From the NCBI GenBank assembly GCA_016714225.1, contig JADJNS010000001.1, positions 496,001-560,000 on the forward strand: a stretch of DNA of 64,000 nucleotides. Reading direction: 5' to 3'. The notes under the pieces are model-generated. The model had not been told where the DNA came from. It did no database searches and was given only the letters and a program-made list of their open reading frames with translations. The stretch comes from Archangiaceae bacterium. GTDB lineage: Bacteria; Myxococcota; Myxococcia; Myxococcales; Myxococcaceae. Both the position numbers and the translations under genes were made by a program. The stretch's first letter is position 1, and each line of letters starts with the position of its first letter. This document shows positions 30,268 to 40,683 of this stretch, piece by piece.

Positions 30268-33039
30268 TCACGCGACGATTCGGCGGCGCGCGCGCATCAC
30301 CATCGCCAACGCGCCGAGCACCAGCGAAGCAGGAGCGCCAGTGCAACCGCAGCCCCCGGGAGCCTCGGCCCCACCCGCCAGACCACCCCCTGAACCACCG
30401 GCCGAGCCACCCGCAGTCGCCACGCCCCCCGCGGTGCCCTCGGCTCCACCGCCCGAGCCGCCCGCAGCACCCCCGCCAGCGCCGCCCCCTCCCTGGCCTC
30501 CGCCGGTGCCGCTCACCGCCATGCACGCTCCGCCGAGGCACTGACCCGCGCTGCACGCGGTGCCGTCGGGCTTCGCGGCGCGGTGACACATTCCATCTGA
30601 CGGAGCACAGAGGTTCGTCAGCTCGCACTCGCCCGGCGGTGGGCAGCTCACCGGGCTCATGCCCAGGCAGCTGCCCGCGCCACACACGTCCATTCGGGTG
30701 CAGGCGTTCGCGTCGTTGCAGGCGTTGCCCGTGGTGCCTGAGCACGCGCCGTCGATCGCCGCGCCGGCCGACACGCTGCACGCGCTGCAGTCGTTGGTGC
30801 CGCCCGCGCAGGCGGTGTTGCAGCACACTCCGTCGGCGCAGAACCCGCTGTGGCACACCGTGGCGTCGGCGCACGGCTGGCCGTTGGCCCGGTCTTCAAC
30901 CACGTCGAAGAACACCCGGTTGGCCTGCGCAGTCGGGCTCACGTCGAAGCGCTGATGAAACACGAAGGTGGTGCCGGTGCCGTTCGAGCACGAGCTCAGC
31001 GCGGTGGGTGCGACCGCCACGTTCACCGTGGCCGGGGCCGGGTCGATGGAGCCGCCGTCTTCCCAGCGGCCCACGTTGAGCTGGCCCGAGCTGCGCAGGT
31101 TGAGCGCGCCCACGAAGCGGGCCCCGTTCCAGCTCACGGTCGGGGTCACGTCGGTGCGCGGGTTCATCAGCAGGCTGCCGTTGCTGCCGTCGATGCCGCC
31201 GTCGGGCCCCAGCCGGCTGAGGCGCGCGAAGCCGCTGCTGTCGGCCCAGCTCGCCACACAGGTCGGCCCCGAGACCAGCTTCGCGCTGCTGTCGGCTCCG
31301 CGCACCAGTGCACCGCCGGGCGTCACCAGCGCGCCCGCCGCGGTGAGGCGACTGGCCTTCACCCCGGCGGTCTCGGACCAGCTGAGCCAGGCCTCGGTGC
31401 CGTCGAAGCACAGGCTGGGCGACCGGGCCGACGTCGGCACCAGGGTGAGCGGCGTGGCATCGAGCACCACCCCGGCGCGCGAGAACCGCACGCCGCCGAT
31501 GCCCGTCGCCAGCTGCCAGACCAGCCACGTCTGGGTGCCGTCACAGACCATCGCCGGGTTGCCTCCGGCGCCCGTCACCGTCAGCCCGGGAAACGGGTCG
31601 AGCAACACGCCGGCGGGCGACACCCGCGCAAGGTGAAGCTCGTTCGCGTCGAGCCAGCCCACCACGAAGCTCTGACCGTCGAACCCCACGTCGACCACCC
31701 TGGAGCTGTACGCAGTGGTGATGGGGCCCAACCGCAGCGGTTGGGTGTCGAGGGGAGTGCCGGCGGCGTCGTAGCGCCGCGCCATCACCACGTCGGCCGC
31801 CTCACGCGAGTCGACCCACGCCGCCAGCACGGTGTTTTGGGCGAAGGCTGCGCGCGGCCAGCGCTGGTCATTGGCCGTCCAGTCGAGCCGAAGCGGCGCG
31901 GCGTCGAGCAGGGTGCCGGCGGCGTCGATGCGCGAGAGCTCGAGGCGCCCGCCCGGCATGGCGAAGAACCTGCCGCCCGGGCCGACGAAGCCCGACGGGT
32001 CCCACGTGTCGTAGAAGTCGTTGGTGCCCAGCGGCGCCAGAGTCGTGTCGACACGCACCACCACCGCGCGGTCGGCGAACGACGACGAGCTGACCTGCTT
32101 CACGGTGAGCCAGTACCGGGTGCCGTCGAAGTCGAGCGAGGCGTCGCCGAAGGTGTAGCCCGAGCGGCTGAGCAGCGTCACCGGAGAGGTGTCGAGCAGC
32201 GCGCCGTTGCTGGTGCGCGCGCCGACCACCGTGCTGCCGCTCGGCCACGTCACCAGGCAGCTCGCCGGGCTGCAGGCGGCGGCCAGGGTCGCGTAGTTGT
32301 TGCCCAGCGCGAGCAGCGATGCCGGAGCGCTCACCGCGCCTGCGCGCGAGATGCGGCGCGAGGTGAGCGTGTACGCGTTGCTCGCGCCGCCCAGCGCCAG
32401 CTCGACGAATTGGGTGCCGTCGTAGACCACTGCCGGGTGCAGCGACGCGGGGGTGGCGCCCAGCGCCAGCGCGGTGGCGTCGAGGCTGGTGCCGGTCGCG
32501 TCGTAACGCCGGGCCTCGAGCACGGTGTTCTGGAAGTTGATGGTGCGGGTCCAGGTGATGAGGGTCAGCCCCGCGCCGTCGCTCGCCACGCTCGGCCCGC
32601 TGAAGGAGTTGTTGGTGGCGGTCGCCACGGTGACCGGCATGGCGTCGACCAGCGCGCCCTGAACAGACACCCGGCGAAAGAGCACGCTGCGCTGGGCCGG
32701 GTCGATGAACACCACCACGAAGTGGGTGCCGTCGAACGCGACCCGCGGCGCAGAGTTGTCGGAGGTGCCATAGGCGTCGCCGAGCAGCAGAATCGGCTTG
32801 TCGAGAGGCGTGCCGCTCGCGTCCACCCGCGTCGCCCAGACCTTGCGGTTGAAGCTGGCGATGCGGCCGTCGGACCACACCACCAGTCCCACTCCGCCGC
32901 CGGTGGTGCCTCGCGCGAAGGCATAGCCGTCGCCGCTCCGCGAGGGCCCTGTCACCGGCGCATCGAGGGGCTTCATCGGCCCCACCCGCGGAGCGGCGAG
33001 GAGCGACAATGAGACCAGAAGTGAGGGAAGCGCAGCCAT
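30268..33039 (-). CDS. MYXO-CTERM surface protein with beta-propeller-like repeats
   Basis: This 923-residue exported protein (signal MAALPSLLVSLSLLAAP) has about eight repeats of ~70 residues with a motif like VAFDGTHFVVVF, DGTQFVELAL, FDGTRYWLTV, which suggest a propeller. A Cys-rich module follows (CADATVCHSGFCADGVCCNTAC ... CNDANACTRMDVC ... CSAGQCLGGAC), then a Gly/Ala linker (GGGGAGGGAAGGSGGG). It ends in a MYXO-CTERM tail: GGCGCTGAPASLVLGALAMVMRARRR. Such tails are recognised by myxosortase-type processing and direct proteins to the cell surface. Confidence 0.85.
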   Translation of the reverse strand: MAALPSLLVSLSLLAAPRVGPMKPLDAPVTGPSRSGDGYAFARGTTGGGVGLVVWSDGRIASFNRKVWATRVDASGTPLDKPILLLGDAYGTSDNSAPRVAFDGTHFVVVFIDPAQRSVLFRRVSVQGALVDAMPVTVATATNNSFSGPSVASDGAGLTLITWTRTINFQNTVLEARRYDATGTSLDATALALGATPASLHPAVVYDGTQFVELALGGASNAYTLTSRRISRAGAVSAPASLLALGNNYATLAAACSPASCLVTWPSGSTVVGARTSNGALLDTSPVTLLSRSGYTFGDASLDFDGTRYWLTVKQVSSSSFADRAVVVRVDTTLAPLGTNDFYDTWDPSGFVGPGGRFFAMPGGRLELSRIDAAGTLLDAAPLRLDWTANDQRWPRAAFAQNTVLAAWVDSREAADVVMARRYDAAGTPLDTQPLRLGPITTAYSSRVVDVGFDGQSFVVGWLDANELHLARVSPAGVLLDPFPGLTVTGAGGNPAMVCDGTQTWLVWQLATGIGGVRFSRAGVVLDATPLTLVPTSARSPSLCFDGTEAWLSWSETAGVKASRLTAAGALVTPGGALVRGADSSAKLVSGPTCVASWADSSGFARLSRLGPDGGIDGSNGSLLMNPRTDVTPTVSWNGARFVGALNLRSSGQLNVGRWEDGGSIDPAPATVNVAVAPTALSSCSNGTGTTFVFHQRFDVSPTAQANRVFFDVVEDRANGQPCADATVCHSGFCADGVCCNTACAGGTNDCSACSVSAGAAIDGACSGTTGNACNDANACTRMDVCGAGSCLGMSPVSCPPPGECELTNLCAPSDGMCHRAAKPDGTACSAGQCLGGACMAVSGTGGGQGGGGAGGGAAGGSGGGAEGTAGGVATAGGSAGGSGGGLAGGAEAPGGCGCTGAPASLVLGALAMVMRARRRIVA

Positions 33040-33084
33040 GGGGGCGGTCTGTCGCTCGACCGCTCCCGGTGGGGACAACTCTCT

Positions 33085-33567
33085 TCAGAGAAAGAAGCGG
33101 CTGAAGTCGAAGCGCTCGGTCGGGCCGCCGTCGGCGCGGTCGAGGGTCACCACCAGCCGGTGCGGGTTGACGAGCTCGTAGACCAGCGTCGACTTGTTGT
33201 TGGCGCCCTCGCCCTTGAAGGTCACCTTGTGGAAGCCGGCGGCCTCGAGCACCCAGCGCAAGGGGCCGCCCGCGGTCTTCTTGGCGTCTTTGAGCGCGCG
33301 ATCGAACATGCGCGACGAGAGCACCAGCCGCCGGGGGGCGTCGCCCTCGAGCAAGATGGTCGACAGCTCGTAGAACCCCGGCCGCCCCTCGACCGACTCG
33401 CGGTACAGGCCGACCAGGCCGCCTTCGGTCATCACCCAGACCTCTTCCGACGACGCCTTGTGCCTGGGGTCGGCGTCGACCGCTCGCCAGCTGCCCTGCA
33501 GCCACTTCAAGTCCGATGGCTGCAGGTCCGCCGACAGCACCAGCGCGGCCAGCGCCAGCGAAATCAC
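33085..33567 (-). CDS. Secreted hypothetical protein (DUF6265-like)
   Basis: This 160-residue protein has a short signal peptide (MISLALAALVLSA) and then a lipocalin-like start: DLKWLQGSWRAVDADP. EEVWVMTEGGLVGLYRES and KGEGANNKSTLVYELVNP follow. The layout resembles DUF6265-type small beta-barrels. It overlaps the copper-storage gene by 4 bases (ATGA), so it belongs to the MerC-Csp1 operon, though a copper role is not shown. Confidence 0.65.
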   Translation of the reverse strand: MISLALAALVLSADLQPSDLKWLQGSWRAVDADPRHKASSEEVWVMTEGGLVGLYRESVEGRPGFYELSTILLEGDAPRRLVLSSRMFDRALKDAKKTAGGPLRWVLEAAGFHKVTFKGEGANNKSTLVYELVNPHRLVVTLDRADGGPTERFDFSRFFL

Positions 33568-34004
33568 GCCGCGGCCTTCTCACATTCGGTTGCGCACTTG
33601 GCGCAGGCGTCCATGCAGGCCTTGCAGGGCGGGTGCTTGTCTGCGTGCACCTTGCAGGCCTTCTCGCAGTCGCGGCAGACCTTGGCGCAGACCGCGGCGT
33701 AGGCCTTGAGGTTGGCGTTGTTGAGCTTCGCCAGCTGCTCGAGGCCGTGGCAGGTGGGCAGCATCGCGCGCACGGCGGCGAAGCAGTCGCTCATCGACTT
33801 GTCGCCGTTGCTGAGCATGGTGATGCAGTGCTCGACGCACTCGTCACCCGCCTCGATGCAGCCGCGCGCGGCGGCGGCGAGCGCCTTGGTGTCGAGGGCA
33901 GCAGCAGCGGCGGGTGCCGCCTTCGCGGGCGGTGCAGCGGCCAGGGCGAGCGCGGGCGAGAGGGCGACGGCAGACAGCGTGGTCAGGGCTTCACGTCGGT
34001 TCAT
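33564..34004 (-). CDS. Csp1-like four-helix Cys-rich copper-storage protein
   Basis: This 146-residue protein has a twin-arginine-like leader (MNRREALTTLSAVALSPALALA) and 14 cysteines in its last ~100 residues, mostly in CxxxC/CxxC patterns (CIEAGDECVEHC, VCAKVCRDCEKACK, PCKACMDACAKCATEC). This is the pattern of Csp1 (DUF326), a four-helix bundle that stores Cu(I) in its core. A Tat-exported Csp1 would sequester copper outside the cytoplasm. It sits between a MerC-like gene (28-base gap) and a DUF6265-like gene (4-base overlap). Confidence 0.85.
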   Translation of the reverse strand: MNRREALTTLSAVALSPALALAAAPPAKAAPAAAAALDTKALAAAARGCIEAGDECVEHCITMLSNGDKSMSDCFAAVRAMLPTCHGLEQLAKLNNANLKAYAAVCAKVCRDCEKACKVHADKHPPCKACMDACAKCATECEKAAA

Positions 34005-34032
34005 GTTGGGTCTCCTGAAAGAGAGATAGGCG

Positions 34033-34413
34033 TCAGGCTTCGCAGGCGTGACAGTGCCGGTGCGCGGTGCGGTTCTTCCAGTGTGCGGCGAGCATCAGCG
34101 CGGCGCCCGAGACGCTGAAGGCGGTGTCGAGCGCGAGGCTCTCGTGGAACAAGGTGGTGCCCAGGGTCAGCAGCGTCACCCCGCCCAGCCCCAGCAGCAG
34201 CGGGGTGGTCTGGCGGTGGTGGCGGTAACCGGGAATGAAAGACATCGCCGCGGTCGCGAGCACCGCAATCAGCAGCACCGGGTGCGCGTGGCCGAACGCC
34301 CCCATCGCCGCCGGAGCGACCGCCAGCACGATGGGCGTCGCCGCGCAGTGAATCACGCACAGCACCGAGAGGGTCTGGCCGATGAGGTCGGTGGTCGCGG
34401 TACGCATCTGCAC
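34033..34413 (-). CDS. MerC-family membrane protein
   Basis: This 126-residue protein has four hydrophobic helices with the MerC-type LCVIHCAATPIV (C19 and C23) in the first, and a C-terminal HRHCHACEA extra-membrane His/Cys tail. MerC is a mercury-transport protein, but homologues in copper clusters may move other soft metals. Here the next gene is a Csp1-like copper store, so copper or other soft-metal handling is more likely than mercury. No merA or merR is in the window. Confidence 0.8.
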   Translation of the reverse strand: MQMRTATTDLIGQTLSVLCVIHCAATPIVLAVAPAAMGAFGHAHPVLLIAVLATAAMSFIPGYRHHRQTTPLLLGLGGVTLLTLGTTLFHESLALDTAFSVSGAALMLAAHWKNRTAHRHCHACEA

Positions 34414-34472
34414 GGGTCTGCCGAAAGTTCAGCTAGCAGCGTGGCTGCTCGACTGCAACAGACCCCCTGAAA

Positions 34473-34769
34473 TCACGGGCTCAATTGCCGTCGAAAGCAC
34501 ACCGCGGTGATGTGCTTGCCCTCGGTGAGCATCTGGTACGGCTCCCAGCCGCCCTCGCCGTAGCGCTTGAGCACCGGGTTCCACCCGCCGCTCTCGCGGG
34601 CCTCCTCGGCGCTGTCGGTCTTCACTCCGCTGCCGATCGCATCGGCACAGAACGCGTCCCACTTGTGGGTCGGCTGCGAGGTTCCCGTCACCACCGACGT
34701 CTTGCCCTGCGCGAACACCAACCCCGCCCCCGCGACGAGCGCGAGGAACAATACGTGTCGTGAGCTCAT
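34473..34769 (-). CDS. Small secreted hypothetical protein
   Basis: This 98-residue protein starts with a signal peptide (MSSRHVLFLALVAGAGLVFAQG) and continues with KTSVVTGTSQPTHKWDAFCADAIG, GGWNPVLKRYGEGGWEPYQML and a final TAVCFRRQLSP. Two cysteines (FCAD, AVCF) may form a disulphide. The domain resembles no family that I know. It lies upstream of the MerC gene on the same strand with a 59-base gap, so it may be a separate transcript or the first gene of that cluster. Confidence 0.6.
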   Translation of the reverse strand: MSSRHVLFLALVAGAGLVFAQGKTSVVTGTSQPTHKWDAFCADAIGSGVKTDSAEEARESGGWNPVLKRYGEGGWEPYQMLTEGKHITAVCFRRQLSP

Positions 34770-34915
34770 GGGCGGCGTGTCTAGCAGGGGTGCCGTCGGG
34801 CCGGCCCGCCACTTTGGGCCCGCCACTGACTTCACAGTCGCGCCGGGCGTTAGCCCCGTGGCGTCATTTCGCGCGCATACACGGCGGTTCCGATTTTGCG
34901 TAGCGGGGCGCCGCC

Positions 34916-37353
34916 ATGAAGACTCCTCGCCTCGTCACCGCCGCGTTTCTGGTTTTCGTCGCCTGCGGCCGCAAAGACGAGCCGATGGTGACGATGCACA
35001 TCGACCCGCCGCCGCCCAAGGGCGCCGAGCGCGCTCCGGCCCAGAGCGCCGCGCTCGAGCCCGCCGGCAACCCGAACGGCTTCAACCCGGTCAGCCTCGA
35101 TGAGGCGGTGAATGTGACGGTCGAGGCCGGCGGCACCGCGACCGTGACGCTGCCGGTGCCCGACTCGGCGCAGGCGGCGTGGGTGGCGATTCGGGCGGCG
35201 GGCGCCGCGACCCTTCAGCTGGCAGGGCGCGCGGTGCACGTCGAGGGCGGGGCGGTCAGCAGCTGGCAGCTGGTGACGCTCGAGCACCGCAGGTTCAGCG
35301 TCGGCTCGGACGTGCAGGTGGCGCTCACCGTGCGCCCGGCCGGCTACTTCGACCAGTCGGGCGCCGGCTTCGGCTTCACCACCGAGCCCGCGCTCGAGCA
35401 GTCGCTCGCGGTCGGCACCACCCCGCTCGCGCTCGCGCCCGCCTCGGCCACCGAGCCCGACGACACCTGGGGCACCTGGCTGCAGCTCACCGTCAGCGCC
35501 ACCGCGGGCGACGCGGTCTTCGAGCTGCGCAGCTGCGAGAACCACGACGCGCTCGAGCAGCTGCACCTCGGCGCGGGCGCGACGCAGCACGCCCTGGTGC
35601 TGGCGCCCAACGGCCCGCTGTGCGCGTACGCCAGCGACGCGGTGCGCCTCGAGGCGCAGCCGCTGGGCCGCTACCGCCGCTTCCTGAAGTCGACCTGGAG
35701 CACGGTGAAGGCGCTGCCGGTGCTCGACACCGAGCAGGGCCTCGGGTGGAAGGGCACTCCGCTCGAGAACCAGTCGCTCGAGCTCGACCTGTCGAAGGTG
35801 CAGGGCCTGACCGGCGCCACCGCCGCGGTGCTGCGGGTGAGCGGCAAGGCAGTGGCGGTGGGCGCGTGCGAGGGGGCGCTCGCCGCGCTGGCCGGCACCG
35901 ACCTGGTGCTGCTCGACCCCAGCACCCGGCTCTGCGTGTCGACGCCCGAGAAGGCGCACCTGCGCGTCGAGCTGCTCGGCGTGGTGAGGCCCGGCGATGC
36001 CGAGCCGCTCGAGTGCCCCGCGCGGCCGCAGGCCGCCGACTGCGCCGCGCAAGACCTGCTCGGCCGGCTCAACTGCATCGCGGGCGTCTCGGCCACCTCG
36101 AGCGGCAAGCCCGACCAGTACGTGCTGCAGGTGACCCAGCCCATCGACCACACCCGGCCCGACGGCCCCACCTTCAAGCAGCGGGTGCTGCTCACCTATG
36201 GCGGCCCGACCGCGCCCATCACCCTGCACACCACCGGCTACGACCTGTTCTCGTACCGCTCGGACCTGGGCACCCACCTCAGCTCGACCGAGCTCGAGGT
36301 CGAGCACCGCTTCTTCGGCACCTCGACGCCGATGCCGAAAGACTTCACCCGGCTCGACATCGTGCAGTCGGCGCACGACTCGCACCGGCTGGTCGAGCTC
36401 TTGCGCCCCACGCTCCAGGGCAAGTGGCTCGGCACCGGCCACTCGAAGGGCGGCATGACCACGGTGTTTCACCGCCGCTTCTTCCCCTGCGACGTCGACG
36501 GCAGCGTGCCGTACGTCACGCCGCTCTCGTACTCGCTCGACGACCCCCGCTACGGCAAGCCGCTGCAGGAAGTGGGCGGAGCGAAGTACGCCCGCTGCCG
36601 CCAGGTCTTCCGCGACATCGACCGCGCCATCATCGCCGGCAAGGCGACCTACGCGCCGCGGCTGCGCGGCACGTACACCAAGGTCGGCGGCCCCGAGACC
36701 GCGCTGTGGGAGAGCACCGGCATGATGAGCTGGGGGCTGTGGCAGTACTACAACCCCGACGACCCGATGCGCGGCTGCCCGGCGTACGAGGCCTACGCCG
36801 CCGACCCCGATTCGTTCGCGCAGCTCGTCGACTACTACGCCCAGTCTGGCGAGGGTTACTCGGACCAGTCGCTCGCCCAGGCCTCGAGCGACGAGCTGTT
36901 CGGCTACACCTATCAGACCACCAACGAGCTCGGTAACCAGGGCGCCTCACGCGACCACCTCGCCGACCTGGGCCCTGCGCCCACGCTGCCGCCGGCCGAG
37001 GTGCTGATGTTGGGCTCGGTGCCGCAGCCGAAGTACGAGGCCCGCTCGATGCGCGACGTGCAAGAGTGGGTGAAGGCCCACGGCGCGCGCTTCATCTTCG
37101 TCTACGGCGAGTTCGACCCCTGGTCGGCCGGCGCGCTCGACATCGAAGGCGCGCGCGAGAGCGTGAAGCTGGTCGCGCCCGGCGGCAACCACGGGGCCGG
37201 CTTCAAAGACCTCACCTCGCTCGACCAGACCCAGATGGACACCCTGCTGCAGCGCTGGCTCGGCAACACCGGGCCGCGGCTGCTGCAGCGCGCACCGCTG
37301 CCGGCGCTCGCCACCCAGCCCGAGTTCCGCGACGTGATGGCCCGCTACCGGCT

Positions 37354-37357
<4 letters not shown>
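34916..37357 (+). CDS. S37 (PS-10)-type secreted peptidase
   Basis: This 813-residue lipoprotein (signal ...VFVACG) has two beta-sandwich regions in the first ~400 residues and a C-terminal alpha/beta-hydrolase peptidase like the Streptomyces S37 tripeptidyl aminopeptidase. QPIDHTRPDGPTFKQRVLL starts the domain, nucleophile S510 is in GTGHSKGGM, D734 is in YGEFDPWSAG and H759 is in GGNHGAG. EVEHRFFGTSTP is the family's active-site loop. The extra N-terminal half is longer than in the classical family. Its TAA overlaps the convergent methyltransferase stop by 2 bases. Confidence 0.85.
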
Positions 37358-38028
<671 letters not shown>

Positions 38029-38064
38029 CACCGCCCCGCCGCCTTTCGTGCTTGAACGCGCCCC

Positions 38065-39786
38065 ATGGCCCGCCTCGACCCGCACTCCTACGCCGACAGC
38101 GCCCAGGCACGCACCCGTTCGTTCGACCTCTCGGCGCGCATCGACTTCGAAACGCGCACCCTCACCGCGCGGGTGACGCTCAGCTTCGAGCAGCCGTCGC
38201 AAGGCACGCTCGACCTCGACACCCGCGGCCTCACCATTCTCTCGTCGTCGGTTCCGCACCGGCTGCACCCGGCCGAGCCGATTCTCGGGTCGCGCCTCGA
38301 GCTCACGCTCGCCCCCGGCACGAAATCGGTGACCCTCGAGTACCGCACCGCGCCCGACGCCTCGGCGCTGCAGTGGCTCGAGCCCGCCCAGACCCACGGC
38401 GGCAAGCAGCCGTACCTCTTCTCGCAGTGCCAGGCGATTCACGCACGCAGCGTGGTGCCCTGTCAGGACACGCCGTCGATTCGCCAGACCTATACCGCCT
38501 CGCTCGACGTGCCCAAGGCGCTGCGCGCGGTGATGGCCGCCGCGCCGCTGGGGCGCACCGAGCAGGGCGAACGCGCGGTCGAGAAGTTCGAGATGCCGCA
38601 GCCGATACCTCCGTACCTGCTGGCCTTCGCGGTGGGCGACCTGGCGAGCCGCGACTTGAGCCCCCGCGCGCGCGTCTACAGCGAGCCCGGCCAGCTCGAC
38701 GCCGCGGCGTGGGAGTTCTCGGGCGTGGAAGCGATGATTCACGCCGCCGAGTCGCTCTTCGGCCCCTACGACTGGGAGCGCTTCGACATGCTGGTGATGC
38801 CGCCCTCGTTTCCCTACGGCGGCATGGAGAACCCGCGCCTCACCTTTCTCACCCCGGCGCTGCTGGCCGGCGACAAGAGCCAGGTGAACGTGGTCGCGCA
38901 CGAGCTCGCCCACGCGTGGACGGGCAACCTCGTCACCAACTCGACCGCCGAGCACTTCTGGCTCAACGAAGGCTTCACCGTGTTCGCCGAGAACCGCATT
39001 CTCGAGATGCTCGAGGGCGCCGAGGTCGCCGCGCTGCACGCCGCCATCGGGCGGCAAGAGCTCGTCGACGCGTTCAAGCAGTTCGAGAAGCAGCCCGGCC
39101 TCACCCACCTGCGAACGAAGCTCGACGGCATCGACCCCGACGAGGCCTTCAGCCAGGTGCCGTATCAGAAGGGCTACCTGTTCCTGAAGACGCTCGAGCA
39201 GGCCGCCGGCCGCGAGCGCTTCGACGCGCTGCTCAAGACCTGGCTCAAGACCCACCGCTTCAAGGCCGCCACCACCGACGACTTCACCGACCTGGTCGAG
39301 AAGCTCGAGCCCGGGCTCCTCGCGAAGGTCGACGCCAAGGCCTGGCTCGACGCTCCGGGGCTGCCCCAGAACAGCTGGGCGCCGCAGTCGTCGCGCCTCG
39401 CCGCGGTGCGCGCCCAGCTCGGCCGCATGCCCGAGCAGACCGAGGGGTGGACCCCGGCCGAGTGGCAGCTGTGGCTCGAGGCCACTGGGCGCCCGTTTCA
39501 GCACTGCGCCGAGCTCGACGCCCGCTACCACCTCACCGAGGTGAAGAACCCCGAGGTGCTGGTCAGCTGGCTCACCCTCGCCGCCGAGTCGGGCTACGCC
39601 GCCGTGCTGCCGCGCATCGACCAGGTGGTCAGCCACTTCGGGCGCATGAAGTACCTCAAGCCGCTCTACCGCGCGCTCGCCGCGAACCCCCAGTGGCTGC
39701 CGCGAGCGCGGGCGCTCTACGAGAAGCTCCACCGGCAGTACCACCCGATTGCCCAGCAGGTCATCGGAGCCATCGTCAAAACCTAG
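38065..39786 (+). CDS. M1-family zinc aminopeptidase
   Basis: This 573-residue aminopeptidase has the M1 exopeptidase motif YGGMENP and zinc site HELAH (279-283), with E302 in LNEGF (HEXXH-18-E spacing exact). The N-terminal beta domain, thermolysin-like core and a C-terminal helical domain are all present, the last ~150 residues resembling leukotriene-A4-hydrolase-type repeats (FQHCAELDARYHLTEV). There is no signal peptide, so it is cytoplasmic. It would remove N-terminal residues from peptides. The ATG is the first in frame after the divergent methyltransferase start. Confidence 0.95.
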   Translation: MARLDPHSYADSAQARTRSFDLSARIDFETRTLTARVTLSFEQPSQGTLDLDTRGLTILSSSVPHRLHPAEPILGSRLELTLAPGTKSVTLEYRTAPDASALQWLEPAQTHGGKQPYLFSQCQAIHARSVVPCQDTPSIRQTYTASLDVPKALRAVMAAAPLGRTEQGERAVEKFEMPQPIPPYLLAFAVGDLASRDLSPRARVYSEPGQLDAAAWEFSGVEAMIHAAESLFGPYDWERFDMLVMPPSFPYGGMENPRLTFLTPALLAGDKSQVNVVAHELAHAWTGNLVTNSTAEHFWLNEGFTVFAENRILEMLEGAEVAALHAAIGRQELVDAFKQFEKQPGLTHLRTKLDGIDPDEAFSQVPYQKGYLFLKTLEQAAGRERFDALLKTWLKTHRFKAATTDDFTDLVEKLEPGLLAKVDAKAWLDAPGLPQNSWAPQSSRLAAVRAQLGRMPEQTEGWTPAEWQLWLEATGRPFQHCAELDARYHLTEVKNPEVLVSWLTLAAESGYAAVLPRIDQVVSHFGRMKYLKPLYRALAANPQWLPRARALYEKLHRQYHPIAQQVIGAIVKT

Positions 39787-39861
39787 TGCGACAGCCCCGA
39801 ACGCCGCTGGCGGGGATGGAATCGCCGCGCAGCACGACACGAGCTTCCGGGCTGTCGTACT
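39785..39861. repeat. Long inverted repeat after the M1 peptidase gene
   Basis: AGTGCGACAGCCCCGAA (39785-39801) and TTCCGGGCTGTCGTACT (39845-39861) pair with two mismatches over 17 bases; the left arm begins in the peptidase stop codon. The 43-base loop contains GCCGCTGGCGGGGATGG. Possibly a terminator or a REP-type element; there is no T-tract. Confidence 0.5.
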
Positions 39862-39879
39862 GGGCTACTGTCGGGCGCG

Positions 39880-40677
39880 ATGACCCTGCCGCTCGCAGCG
39901 CTGGTCGTGCTCTCCGCCGCCGCCCCCCTGAAGCTCGCCGCTCCCGGCCTGCAGGCCGTGGGCATCGAAGAGAAGCGGGCGCAGGTCTTCACCGACTTTC
40001 TCGCCCAGCAGCTCTCGCAGTACGGCATTCGGGTCACCACCCAGGCCGAGGTGCAGGCGCTGCTCGGCCTCGAGCGGCAGAAGCAGCTGCTCGGCTGCAG
40101 CGACGAGGCCGGCTCGTGCATGGCCGAGCTCGCCGGGGCGCTCGGCGTCGACGGCCTCATCACCGGCAACGTCGCGCGCCTCGACAAAGAGGGCTTCGTG
40201 TTGACGCTGAAAATCGTGCGCGCCAACGACGCCAGCGCGATGGGCAACTACTCGAGCCGGGTGGCCGACGACGCCGCCGCCTTCGATTGGATGGCGGCCC
40301 GCGCCAAAGACTTCGCCGTGGCCCAGGGCCTGTACCGCGAGCCCGAGCCGGGCGGAGTGCACCTGCGCGGCCTCTCGTGGGTGCCGCTCGCGGTCGGGGT
40401 GGTCGCGGCCGGCGTGGGCGCGGGGCTCCTGGGCGAGAGCTACAGCGTCGCCAGCAAGCTGCAGCGCGGCGAAGGCGCCTCGCCCGACTCGCTCGACGCC
40501 ACCATCAGCGGGGCGTCGACCCGGCAGGTGCTGGGCGCGGTGCTGGTGGGCGTCGGCGCGGCGGCCCTGGTCACCGCGGTGGTCTTCTTCATCACCGGCA
40601 GTGACCCGCCGGCGCAGGTGGCGGCGCTGCTGACGCCGAACGGCGGAGTCTTCAGCGCGGCGTGGAGGCTGCCATGA
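39880..40677 (+). CDS. Hypothetical exported/membrane protein
   Basis: Not assigned to a family. The 265-residue protein has an N-terminal signal-like stretch (MTLPLAALVVLSAAAPL), a region with TDFLAQQLSQYGIRV, LGVDGLITGNVARLD and YSSRVADDAAAFDWMAARAKDF, and two C-terminal hydrophobic helices (VPLAVGVVAAGVGAGLLG and VLGAVLVGVGAAALVTAVVFFI). The first domain is like the periplasmic 'TolB-like/CsgG' fold used by some outer-membrane helper proteins, an inference by pattern. It lies 6 bases upstream of the next lipoprotein gene, so they are probably one operon. Confidence 0.6.
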   Translation: MTLPLAALVVLSAAAPLKLAAPGLQAVGIEEKRAQVFTDFLAQQLSQYGIRVTTQAEVQALLGLERQKQLLGCSDEAGSCMAELAGALGVDGLITGNVARLDKEGFVLTLKIVRANDASAMGNYSSRVADDAAAFDWMAARAKDFAVAQGLYREPEPGGVHLRGLSWVPLAVGVVAAGVGAGLLGESYSVASKLQRGEGASPDSLDATISGASTRQVLGAVLVGVGAAALVTAVVFFITGSDPPAQVAALLTPNGGVFSAAWRLP

Positions 40678-40683
40678 GCGCGC

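Noticed and set aside
29117..30544. Long plus-strand frame ending in a Pro-rich chain
   Set aside because: It overlaps the 29358 gene in another frame and the antisense of the MYXO-CTERM linker; Pro-rich shadows arise from Gly-rich coding on the opposite strand.
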